64,000 nt of DNA. It comes from Nansenia antarctica (lineage: Eukaryota > Chordata > Actinopteri > Argentiniformes > Microstomatidae). The stretch lies in assembly GCA_963989245.1 (NCBI GenBank), contig OZ022340.1, positions 47,570,945 to 47,634,944 of the forward strand. Direction: 5' to 3'. The notes beneath the pieces are model-generated. The model had not been told where the DNA came from, made no database searches, and saw only the letters and a program-made list of their open reading frames with translations. A program made the position numbers and the translations under genes. Below, in pieces: positions 30,741 through 64,000 of this stretch (the stretch's first letter is position 1; each line of letters starts with the position of its first letter).

Positions 30741-31481
30741 TGATGGATCATCCACAGGGATGATGATGATGACGAGGATGATGATGATGACGAGGATGAC
30801 GAGGATGATAAGGAGAAGGAAGGGAGAAGAGAATGAAACCGGATTTAATACTGATTGAACTGTATGTCTAAAAAAAAAAAAACGTCAAACAATCGTGCTT
30901 TTTAAAATTAATCTGGATATTGTTGTTCTTGAGATGCCTCGTTCAGATGCCATTGACACCATGTCTGTAACCACACAACTTAACTGCCAACGAGACCCTG
31001 GAATCTGCTGTTTACTTCTAGTGCCATGTTTATCCTTAGTTTTTTAACCCGACACAACAGAAGAATGCTTAACTCAGAACAGTTGATCCCTGTGTTGGTC
31101 CCTGACTATGGAAATACTGATTTGAATTCACTTTCTCCCCAGACAGGCTTGATGTGTGTGCTTGGTAGTGTCCCAACATAATACACTGGGTTTAGCAGTG
31201 ATGCATTAGAGTTCACAGCAGTGTTCACTGTGCTGCAATTGTTGTGTTATGCCGGAGTGAGACAATAATATTGTTAACGAACAGAGCAATTAATCACATA
31301 TTATGAATGTACTGAATTGTTAGTGCGACAGTGTCACTTAGACAGTGTCAAGGTTTGGAATGGAAAGGAGTCTTAATATGAAGAAAATAGCGCAATCTCC
31401 GGTTCATTTGATTTGACTGTAAATTGATAAGAAGATGTCTGATTGGTTCTCCCTTACAAACAGTTCTTGATTTGAATACTT
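30741..31481. other. GATGAT repeat and unassigned sequence, unit 1
   Basis: A perfect hairpin (CCTGTGGATGAT, two-base loop, ATCATCCACAGG) at about 30732-30757 is followed by GATGAT/GACGAG units to 30820. The remaining 650 bp shows no gene or repeat that I recognise. It recurs in unit 2 at +4585. Confidence 0.5.
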
Positions 31482-31604
31482 GATTTCCAATACTAGCAAG
31501 GAATAGTCATTTGATTGTACCTCCTAAAAAGTCATAAAAAATCATATCCATTTTAGTGCCATTTTCTCAATCGTTAATCGTAATCATGAAAGTAAATGGA
31601 TGGG

Positions 31605-32055
31605 CGGATTATATGTGACGCGCGGAGTGGGAGGCAAACACCTCCAAACTCCGCGACCACATCCCAGTCGCCGGCCCTGAGCCCCTCGGGATGGACTTGC
31701 CAAGGCTATCCTGGGTGAGGCTCAATCGTCTCCGGACCGGCGTCGGGCGTTTCCGCTCATCAATGCACAGATGGGGCTTGGCCCCAAATGCGTCGTGCGA
31801 GTGTGGCGCAGAGGACCAAACCGCAGACCATGTTATCCTGGATTGCCCGGTGTACCACCCACCCAACGGGATGCATGGTCTGTTGGTATTAGATGACGAG
31901 ACGATGACGTGGCTTCTGGAGGGGTGTCCAGAAATATAGCCCAGATGAGCCCCTCAACCAGGTCTCGGGGTGGTAAAAGGGTAGCCCCTCGGCCCCGAGC
32001 CTGGTGGAGTGGAGAGGAAAACAACACCCATACACCGAAGAAGAAGAAGATGAAA
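31605..32055 (+). pseudogene. LINE 3' fragment, unit 2
   Basis: Duplicate of the 27020-27470 fragment, with the same frame, motifs and GAA tail. Confidence 0.7.
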
Positions 32056-32658
32056 GTAAAGTGGTCTTGCTTGCAGCTAAAGAATGATTCACTGCCAAAC
32101 ACATGTAGGGCAACAATATCTAACAAGAAAAGGGCGCAACTCTCGGCCTTACAATATACACAGAAACATGATTTGGGTCGGGAAAAAAATGTTTTCAATT
32201 TGTGGTTTGGTCGACAGATTGTTTCCAGTGTCAATTATTTTTAACAGCACTGCATTCTGTTTGATAGATGCCTTCTACTTATTACAAGATACAAATGGAT
32301 TTGAAAAGCTATAATAATGCTGTTCAACACTATGCGTGCTATATCAAGAGAAGCCAAAACACTTAACTAGCGATGAAACAAAATCGGGTATGAACATGAC
32401 CATTTTCCAAAGTTTCAACACAGATGGGTTTAAATACATGGATAGATGATTACATTTCAAACCTTCAGTAGGCAATAACGAAAGTGCTCTTGTCCAAACC
32501 TGTAAAAAATATATATTTACACACATCCCATTGTCTGATTGGAGACTTCATCATAAAATTGTTGACGACTGTTTGTTTTTCTTTGATGGTCCTTTCCCCC
32601 CCATCACTCTACCTCCCGCCTTTCTCTCATTCTTTTGGTTGGGTGGGGTGTTATGGTG

Positions 32659-32802
32659 TTATTTGTTATTTGTTGAAGGGCAGACAGGCAGGATCACAGT
32701 AGTGCAGGATGGGCCAGCCAAAGGTTCAGCCACCTCTGCCCCCAGCTCTGTCCAGTTGGCCTTCTCTGGGCTGTAGCAGATGGTGGAAGACTTGTAGGCC
32801 CC
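32659..32802 (-). CDS. Kelch-like terminal exon, unit 2
   Basis: Exact duplicate of the exon at 28074-28217. If the gene is real and lies upstream on the - strand, this copy is nearer to the other exons and would be used first. Confidence 0.5.
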   Translation of the reverse strand, partial: GAYKSSTICYSPEKANWTELGAEVAEPLAGPSCTTVILPVCPSTNNK

Positions 32803-32851
32803 CTGAAACACATCATCCGTGTGTTAAAGCATCATGTTTCATCCTCACATA

Positions 32852-35325
32852 CAGTTAGGTCCGTAAATATTTGGACAGTGACACAATTTCCATAATTGTA
32901 CGCCACCACAATGGATTTGAAATAAAACAATCGAGATGTAATTGAAGTGCAGACTTTCAGCTTTAATTCAAGGGGTTGAACAAAAATATTGTATGAAACG
33001 TTTAGGAATTGCAACCATTTTTATACACAGTCCCCTATTTTCAAGAGCTCAAAAGTAATTGGACAAATTAACATAATCATAAATAAAAAGTAAATTTGTA
33101 ATACTTTGTAGAGAATCCTTTGCAGGCAATGACTGCCTGAAGTCTGGAACCCATGGACATCACCAAATGCTGGGTTTCCTCCTTTGTGATGTTTTGCCAG
33201 GCCTTTACTGCAGCAGTCTTCAGTTGTTGTTTGTTCGTGGGTCTTTCTGCCTTTAGTTTTGTCTTCAGCAAGTGAAATGCATGCTCGATCGGGTTAAGAT
33301 CAGGTGATTGATTTGGCCATTGCAGAATATTCCACTTCTTTGCCTTAAAAAACTCCTGGGTTGCTTATGTAGTATGTTTTGGGTCATTGTCCATCTGTAT
33401 TGTGAAGTGCCATCCAATCAACTTTGCTGAATTTGTCTGAATCTGAGCAGACAGAATATCCCTAAACACTTCAGAATTCATCCGTCTGCTTCTGTCTTCT
33501 GTCACATCATCAATAAACACTAGTGACCCAGTGCCATTGGAAGCCATGCATGCCCATGTCATCACACTGCCTCCACCGTGTTTTACAGATGATGTGGTAT
33601 GCATCGGATCATGAGCCGTTCCAAGCCTTCTCCATGCTTTTTTCTTCCCATAATTCTGGTACAGGTTGATCTGTGACACAGTGTCCCACTCCATCCTCCT
33701 TCAAAGGCTGCGCCAACTGGGTGTTGAGGGCACCGCCCTGGATTGGCTCACCTCCTACCTCACCAACAGACAACAGTTCATCTCCCTCTCCGGTCACACC
33801 TCCTCCTCCTCCTCTGTCACACAGGGGGTCCCACAAGGCTCAGTCCTCGGCCCCCTGCCCTTCCTCTGCTACACACTCCCCCTCGGTCACATCATCCGCC
33901 AATTCAACCTGGACTTCCACTGCTACGCCGATGACACCCAGATTTACATCACCACAAACTCCACCCAGAACCCACCCCTCAGTCACATCGAAAACTGCAT
34001 TTCAGCAATAAAAACCTGGCTCACACACAACTTCCTCAAACTCAACAGTGAAAAGACCGAAGTCATCTTCATCGGCACCAAATCCATCCTCAATAAAACC
34101 GGACCCATCACACTCACCATTGACGACACTACCATCACCCCCTCCCCCCTGGCTCGCAACCTCTGCTTCATTCTGGACCCCACCCTCTCATTCGATCCCC
34201 ACGTCAGTTCTATTGTCAAGACATCCTACTTCCACCTCCGAAACATTGCAAAAATCAGACACTGCCTCTCCCCGCCCGCTGCTGAATCCCTCATCCACGC
34301 CTTCATCTCCTCCCGCCTTGACTACTGCAACTCCCTACTCACCGGCATCACCTCCCGCTCCCTCCATAGACTCCAGATGGTCCAAAACTCTGCTGCACGC
34401 CTCCTCTCAAACACCCGCTCCCGTGACCACATCACTCCTGTCCTCCACTCTCTCCACTGGCTCCCCATCAAAGAACGTATCCAATTTAAAGTCCTCATCC
34501 TCACATACAAAGCCCTCCATAGCCTGGCCCCCCCTTACCTGACTGACCTCCTTCTCCCCCACCGCCCTACCCGTACCCTCCGATCCTCATCCATTGTTCC
34601 CCTCACTGTCCCACCCTCAAAACTCAAAGGCTTCGGTCACCGTGCCTTTTCACGAGCTGCACCCCGCCTCTGGAACTCTCTCCCTCAACCACTCAGAGAC
34701 TCACCCTCACTCCTCACTTTTAAATCCCACCTGAAAACCTACCTGTTCTCCCATGCCTACAGCCTCCCCTACCCATCTCCCCCATCCCGCCCCCCCCCCC
34801 CCCCTGGACACGCATACAACCTCCCCTACCCCTACCCATCTCCCCTAACCCTGCCACCCCCCTGATATGCATACAGCCTCCCTTACCCCTAACCACCTCC
34901 CCTGTCCCTACCACCCCCCCCTCCCTGTTCGCTGACTCTGTGTTCCATGTTACTTGTTGTTTTTGTGTTTTCCGTATCTCCTAGATTGTCAGCGTCTTTG
35001 AGCCTCGGAAAAGCTCTATATAAATTTAATGAATTATTATTATTATTATTATCTTAGTTTCATCTGTCCAAAGAATGCTCTTCCACAACAGGGCTGGGTT
35101 TTTTAGATGTTTTTTTGACAAAGTCTAATCTGGCCTTTCTATTCTTGAGGCTTATGAATGGCTTGCACCTTGTGGTGAACCCTCTGTATTTGTCCATGTG
35201 AAGTCTTCCCTTTATGGTACACTTGGATAATGATAATATCATATTATGCCTCCCTCCTGAAGACTGTTCTTCACTTGGCTGGATGCTGAAGGGTTTTTTC
35301 TTTACCATGTAAAGGATCCTGTGGA
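32852..35325 (-). mobile_element. Tc1/mariner element, disrupted by a LINE, unit 2
   Basis: Duplicate of the element in unit 1 with the same interruptions and deletions. The breaks pre-date the duplication. Confidence 0.88.
33673..35050 (+). mobile_element. 5'-truncated L2-type LINE inside Tc1, unit 2
   Basis: Copy of the LINE fragment in unit 1, again inside Tc1, with the same ATT tail and the same poly-C run near its 3' end. Confidence 0.88.
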
Positions 35326-36066
35326 TGATGGATCATCCACAGGGATGATGATGATGACGAGGATGATGATGATGACGAGGATGACGAGGATGATAAGGAG
35401 AAGGAAGGGAGAAGAGAATGAAACCGGATTTAATACTGATTGAACTGTATGTCTAAAAAAAAAAAAACGTCAAACAATCGTGCTTTTTAAAATTAATCTG
35501 GATATTGTTGTTCTTGAGATGCCTCGTTCAGATGCCATTGACACCATGTCTGTAACCACACAACTTAACTGCCAACGAGACCCTGGAATCTGCTGTTTAC
35601 TTCTAGTGCCATGTTTATCCTTAGTTTTTTAACCCGACACAACAGAAGAATGCTTAACTCAGAACAGTTGATCCCTGTGTTGGTCCCTGACTATGGAAAT
35701 ACTGATTTGAATTCACTTTCTCCCCAGACAGGCTTGATGTGTGTGCTTGGTAGTGTCCCAACATAATACACTGGGTTTAGCAGTGATGCATTAGAGTTCA
35801 CAGCAGTGTTCACTGTGCTGCAATTGTTGTGTTATGCCGGAGTGAGACAATAATATTGTTAACGAACAGAGCAATTAATCACATATTATGAATGTACTGA
35901 ATTGTTAGTGCGACAGTGTCACTTAGACAGTGTCAAGGTTTGGAATGGAAAGGAGTCTTAATATGAAGAAAATAGCGCAATCTCCGGTTCATTTGATTTG
36001 ACTGTAAATTGATAAGAAGATGTCTGATTGGTTCTCCCTTACAAACAGTTCTTGATTTGAATACTT

Positions 36067-37365
36067 ACAGTTGACAACGGTTATAACACAGAATGTTCTC
36101 TTTGTTTCTCTTTGTTTATTCTTTCTCTTTGTTTTCTGGTCTGTGGTCCCAGCTGTTGTCTGTGAGTACAGAATACAGGTCATGTTGGGTTGTTCTCTCT
36201 CCATCTGTCATTTACCATGAGGGTAAAATGTAACATTCTCTATTTGCCATGTAATAGTTATTTAAGTTTACAGTAATTAAAGCGTCATTTGATTTGTTCT
36301 CACGTGGCCATTCTTGCTATACTCAACACAAACTCAAGAATTATTTGCACATAGTGTTAATAAAATTACTTGGAGTCAGCTTATTAATATTAAGATATAC
36401 TTTATTAACTATTATTCATAGCCACATTTCCTTGCTAATCCTTCATATTGTAACGGCCAATGACCTACAAATTCGGAAGTGTTCTCTAAAAAATAAATTA
36501 AAAAAAATAGAATGTAAAGTGGTCAAAATATCTAGCAGATCTACTGTATCTCCATGCTGGGCAAAGATTCCTCCATGATGAAGCTAAGCGTTGATTGGAC
36601 CGACTATTGAAAGATTATGGGTAATATACAATCTCTGATCGCTGTTTTCAGTTTCAATATTTGTCTGGTTGGTTTAATTGTGCAATTAGCCTATACAAAA
36701 CTATAAAACGAATGCGCGCTATGGGCTTATTGCTGTTTGATCAAATACATATCAAATCATTAGGCTACACGCTACATGAATCGATTTATAACTTGGTTTC
36801 TGTAGCAAAAGCAGTAGGTTATATTAATTTGGAAATGTGTGTTATTTGGGCAATTCACTTTTACCAATGACAGCTTCAGAACAGAATAATAAATAAATAA
36901 TAAATGTTCTTAATTATTTTAATCCTATTCATAACAAGGCTTGATAGAACAATGGACGCTGTCGGACATGACTTCAGAGCAACAATCTTGTCAATCGTAG
37001 CTGGTGATTAAAGATATGAGTTCTTGGCCCTATATGTTCTGTGATGTTCTGTTGATGTCATTCTTCTTTGTTATATGTTTGTATGTTGATTCCTTGTATA
37101 TGTTTGCTTTGCATAAGCTAATGGAGATCCTAATAAATCAAATCAACTCAAATAGTATTCCCATTTACACTTTGTATTAAAATGTATACGTCCTGTATTC
37201 AGACACTGGCCAACTACAATAATATCCCTGTATTCAGGAGCCTGTGAGTGGAATATGCTGCCTTTACTAGAACAACTTCCTCGATATTCGGCTTTCAAAC
37301 GAAAGGTTAAAAACTGTGACAAAAGAAAGTTGTGTGCACGTTTACCTGCAGACTGTCCCGGGAGC
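36067..37365. other. Upstream region of nme3
   Basis: AT-rich sequence with no conserved exon. A segment at about 37080-37145 ends in GGAGATCCTAATAAATC, resembling the 3' tail of an RTE-like retroposon. On the - strand a CTGCAG/GTAAAC donor-like junction at about 37337 faces away from nme3. Confidence 0.4.
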
Positions 37366-37478
37366 GCGCTCGCGTCAATATTGTGGCTCCACATGCGCAT
37401 GCGCACGTCACTTCCTTCTTTTCTCCGTCGCTGACGTGGTTGTGGTGGCGCGAGGCACCGGCTTCTGGTGATGCGACA
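37366..37478 (+). promoter_or_regulatory. nme3 promoter and 5' untranslated region
   Basis: A GC-rich, CpG-containing, TATA-less stretch just upstream of the nme3 start codon. It includes the palindrome TGCGCATGCGCA (37394-37405), a perfect NRF1-type site, then ACGTCA, an ETS-like CTTCCTTC, and TGACGTGG (37432-37439, CRE-like). This combination is typical of housekeeping and mitochondria-related promoters. Binding is inferred from the motifs only. Confidence 0.65.
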
Positions 37479-50577
<13,099 letters not shown>

Positions 50578-50984
50578 ACACACTCTCATACACAGAACGT
50601 GTGTGTGTGTGTGTGTGTGTGTGTATATTAGGGTTGGGCGGTATCCAATTTGTACCTGTTAAACCGTCCCCAAATATTACTGTGGTATACGGTATCACCG
50701 CGGGTTTCAAAATCACATTGTAGGGCTCAGATTCGGTTGGAAACCCAAACTTTTTCTTTTGGGGACCAACTCGCTTCCGCTTGTTTTCCGTTTTTCTAAT
50801 TCTGGCTTCTGAGGAGAAGCTGTCCCGTGATACGCAATTATGATCGCTTCTAAATAGTTAGTTCTTTTTGGACAGGTTATTTATTTGACAAATTACATTG
50901 TTTACAAAACATTTCTGTCATGACTTTGGTAGCATCTTCAACCGGACAGAGACAGTGGTGCTGGACAAAGACTCTTAAGGGGTT

Positions 50985-51042
<58 letters not shown>

Positions 51043-54000
51043 GCACACATTGTGCCGCAGAATCTGTTTTATGACTATTGAAATGGACAACATTGCTATT
51101 TTCAAATACTCTGGTATACTTTATTACCGCCCAACATATATACAGACACACACACAGCTTTTGCAACCTTTTGTACCAGGCAGCTGTAGGTGAGAGAGGA
51201 GAGCAATGCTGTTGCTCAAATATTTTGTGCTCCTTTGATATGGCACACTGCAAGGAGAATCATTGTAGGTCAACTTGTTCCATATCTGGTGCTGTTCCTC
51301 TTATTGGAAGTATGTAGAATATAAGCGCTCTCAGGTAGTAACTCAACTCATACCCTCGGTCAAATATACTCTATCATAATAACATTAATAGAAATATATT
51401 GGACCAACTTCACTTGGCATTAAGCACTGACAGAGGAAACATCATCATAATGACATCAGGGAAACATTTTGGTTTGAGGCAGAAGTTGCCCCTATGTACA
51501 GATTACAAAAACTATAAACCTTAGTTCAGCAACTAAGGGCAACATAATCCAACAACTACAGGCTTTTAATCTGAAGGCACGTGATCACAGTGCACATGAC
51601 ATTCACACTGTATGTGTTGTATTTATTTGATCAGTTCTAACCGCGATCGGATGGTATGCAGTGTGCAACATGAATGTAGAGCAGTGGAGAGGGTTTGTTT
51701 CAGACAGACTTGAGCTTCACTGTTCACTGCTCCACTGTCCTGCTTTAATTTTCCCTTAACTGTCTCACAAAAATGCAATTTTTTACTACATTGTTTATGC
51801 GACTTAATGCTGGTGACCAAAATGCTGAATAAAAACATATCCCAGAACAGCTTTTAAACCGTGTTTCATCTTGGTACTTGGGGTGCTATGTTTTGGGGTT
51901 TGTTTTGCTTATGTACCCTACCAAGACATGTTCAGTACAGACTGAGATCGCAGTACTGTATCTTATATAACGTCCCAAACACAGAAACACAATTCGGTAA
52001 GAGTACTTTTAGCTATGCTGCGCTATGGAACATTTTACAAAAGGACTTGAAACATGACACATTTTATTTCAATTTTAAATCCCAGATTGGAGGGCTGTTG
52101 ACCATGGAGTGCACATGATTTTAAGCATTAATCATTAGGAAGCCAAGGCCTGTAGTTATCAAACTTCTCAGAATGACTCATGGGAATCATGCTAAAAGCG
52201 CAGTTATGACTACAACAACTCATAACGCACTCCCACTGCCTACTCGGAGTTACCAACGGCAACCTTCTTACTGCCACTCTGAGCAATGAGTAGGACCAAC
52301 TCTTATGAGCTCTTATTTCTTCTTGAAAAGGGGGACGTTTTGATGGCACTTGTTTCCTTGTCTTTCTTGCCTGTACAACTTTGTGTATGCTGCTACCTTG
52401 GCCAGGACTTGTAACATACTGTACATTAAAATCTCAATGTGATTTCTCTGGTTAAATAAACTACAGAAACAGACAACAAACAAGAAAAGTCAACAAACAT
52501 GGTGTCTGGTTTTCAGCGCACATATGTTAAATATTTAATCCACACAGATAAGAGATCAACATATGAGTTACATACTGAACAAGGGGGAGGAGCTTGGGTG
52601 TGTCTGGAGATTTACACAAATATAAGTGACAGCCGTCACTCCAAACTGGCAACCATTCACAAGCCTCACTGTCCAGCTCTAGGTCTGGGAACAGCAAATC
52701 ACAGCCGAGTATGGGGATGAATCAGTGATGAGCCAATCAGCTCACAGCTCAAGGATGTGTCAGGCCAATAGAGGCCTTTGCCAAACTTTTGCTGATGTCA
52801 ATTTAAACTGCTCTGGGGTGAGTTTCCCGAAAGCTTTGTAGCCAAAGTAGTACTTTCCTTATTTCTGAATTATTCAGACCCACACTTCTCCTACACCAGC
52901 AACGTTCTTCATTTCACCCATTTCATTTTAGCACAGAAGATTTACCTGCAAACCGTGGTTTTACAATTGTTACTCTCTATAGTGGCTTTCCGGCTGGGTT
53001 GCGGGGTCAAATGAGATACAAAGCGTTCGTCAAACTCACCCTAGACTGTTAGGACTGAAGAGACTGCGTTTCTCAGCTTTATCTCCCCCTCTCATTTCTG
53101 TCTCTCCTCCACTCCTGGGCCCGAATGGGTCCTCCTGAACACAAACCTGATGCAGTCGCCTAGCCCCATGCACACCACTCCCTTTGCTTCACTCTGACAA
53201 ACCCACTGTCGAAGAACAAATCACCCCGATCCCAAGTCTCTTTTCTCTGCATCAATCCAACCAATGAGCTGCCTTGTCAGACCAATCAGCTGCCTGTTTT
53301 CTGAATCCCCCCTGTGACCAATCAGCTGTCTGTCTCTGGAGGACGATTCACTCAGCTGTGAGTTGGTTTGGGGGGGTGGGGCTCTAAGTAAACTATAGCA
53401 TAAATAGATAGGGATTACTGAATGGCTGTTGCTGGAAATGTTTTATACTGTAAATCTGCAGGCATTATACGCTGTTTCACGTTCCAGATGAAGTGTTATT
53501 TGAACGATGCGAAGGCGCGGGGGGGGTTGGGCTGACGTGCCAGTGGACGGGAGAAGAAACTGAGGGAAACTACAAATGGAGGTAGGAGAGGGCAGCACGG
53601 GGGCAGATGCAGGACATTTGAGGTCAATACAGGAGATATGGCGGTACTTACAGGGTAGGGGGTAGATAGAGGGGTAGATAGAGGGGGGTAGGGGGTAGAT
53701 ACAGGGTGGGGGAGGTAGTTACAAGGCCTGTGGAAATAGTTACATTGGTGGGAGGGGGGGTAGAAATAAGACTAGGGAGGTGTTGTCAAGGTATTTGGAA
53801 AGTTACTGGACTGGGGGGGGGGGTGATACTTACAAGGCAATAGGTAGTTACAAGGTTTTTGGAAAGGGGGGGTAGATAGTTACAGGGGTAGTTACAGAAC
53901 TTGGGAATAATAGTAGTGGTAGTTACATGACCAAGGATAGATAAAGGGCAGGGAGAAGGAAGGAGGGAGGTTGTTTCAGGGTTTGTAGGACGGGATGGGG

Positions 54001-54049
54001 GGGAGAGTAATAGTAGGTTGCGGGGGGGACTGCCCCCCCCCCCAGGGTT
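50578..54049 (+). other. Convergent intergenic region and 3' UTRs
   Basis: It begins as the nme3 3' UTR. Candidate + strand AATAAA signals are at 51828-51833 and 52455-52460. The region near 53500-54050 would be the mapk8ip3 3' UTR read on the - strand and is G-rich on the + strand. No other coding exon was recognised. Confidence 0.5.
50632..51142. mobile_element. Short TIR element (MITE) with AT microsatellite
   Basis: GTTGGGCGGTA near 50633 and its inverted copy TTACCGCCCAAC near 51125-51136 bound about 500 bp containing an AT dinucleotide run (about 50988-51036). Non-coding; the superfamily is not determined. Confidence 0.55.

Positions 54050-64000
<9,951 letters not shown>

Larger units (their letters stand above)
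26900..31481. repeat. Tandem duplication unit 1 (4582 bp)
   Basis: Everything in this block recurs at +4585 bp, with the same ORFs and coordinates shifted exactly. Identity begins at the T of TTCCAATACTAGC and ends at GAATACTT. Three bases (GAT, 31482-31484) lie between the units. The unit contains a LINE 3' fragment, a kelch-like exon, a Tc1 element carrying a LINE, a hairpin and a GATGAT repeat. Confidence 0.95.
31485..36066. repeat. Tandem duplication unit 2 (4582 bp)
   Basis: Second copy in direct orientation. No substitution was seen in the segments I compared, including microsatellites and homopolymers, which normally diverge first. This means either a very recent event or an assembly artefact. 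The right flank diverges after GAATACTT at 36066. Confidence 0.95.

Overview
The window is vertebrate, almost certainly teleost, genomic DNA. Coding sequence sits in short exons with GT/AG splice sites and large introns. The transposon load is typical of ray-finned fish: a Tf1/sushi-like chromovirus, L2/CR1-type LINEs, Tc1, PIF/Harbinger, several hATs, DIRS, and a tRNA-derived SINE. Long di- and tetranucleotide microsatellites are common. I see no operons, CRISPR arrays or prokaryotic features. All family assignments come from reading translations and repeat ends by eye; nothing was searched.

Three host loci are visible. (1) About 1.4-18.06 kb, + strand: the 3' part of a CEP350-like (centrosome-associated protein 350 family) gene. 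Its last exons keep the family's C-terminal signature but carry a frameshift and a duplicated acidic tail, so it may be decaying. (2) 37.48-50.58 kb, + strand: a complete five-exon nme3 gene (nucleoside diphosphate kinase 3, 169 aa) with all splice phases consistent. (3) 54.05-64.0 kb, - strand: the last eleven visible exons of mapk8ip3 (JIP3), convergent with nme3. From memory these two genes are also neighbours on human 16p13.3, so the pair looks like conserved synteny. A lone kelch-like terminal exon lies on the - strand at 28.1 kb and again at 32.7 kb.

The rest is mostly transposons, many nested. At 1.5-9.45 kb an element with a TTA target duplication holds a complete sushi-like Gypsy (2596-8400) with identical-looking LTRs, open gag and pol, and an apparent self-priming site. 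At 10.2-12.7 kb a hAT sits in a TAGG microsatellite and contains a truncated LINE. At 19.1-26.4 kb an L2-type LINE is split by a second, nearly full-length LINE, which is itself split by a hAT. At 26.90-36.07 kb a 4582-bp block occurs twice in tandem with no difference that I could see; each unit holds a kelch-like exon, a Tc1 and two LINE fragments. At 41.4-49.97 kb, inside nme3 intron 3, a Harbinger element with CTG target duplications contains about 7.8 kb of other insertions. These are a small hAT and a broken DIRS element, and the DIRS is interrupted by a hAT-like element that carries a Gypsy integrase gene. A LINE copy also sits in a mapk8ip3 intron (61.3-63.0 kb).

The most informative items are the self-priming chromovirus, the nested stack in nme3 intron 3 with its hAT-borne integrase, the recent (or artefactual) 4.58-kb tandem duplication, and the microsatellites that act as polypyrimidine tracts upstream of conserved exons.
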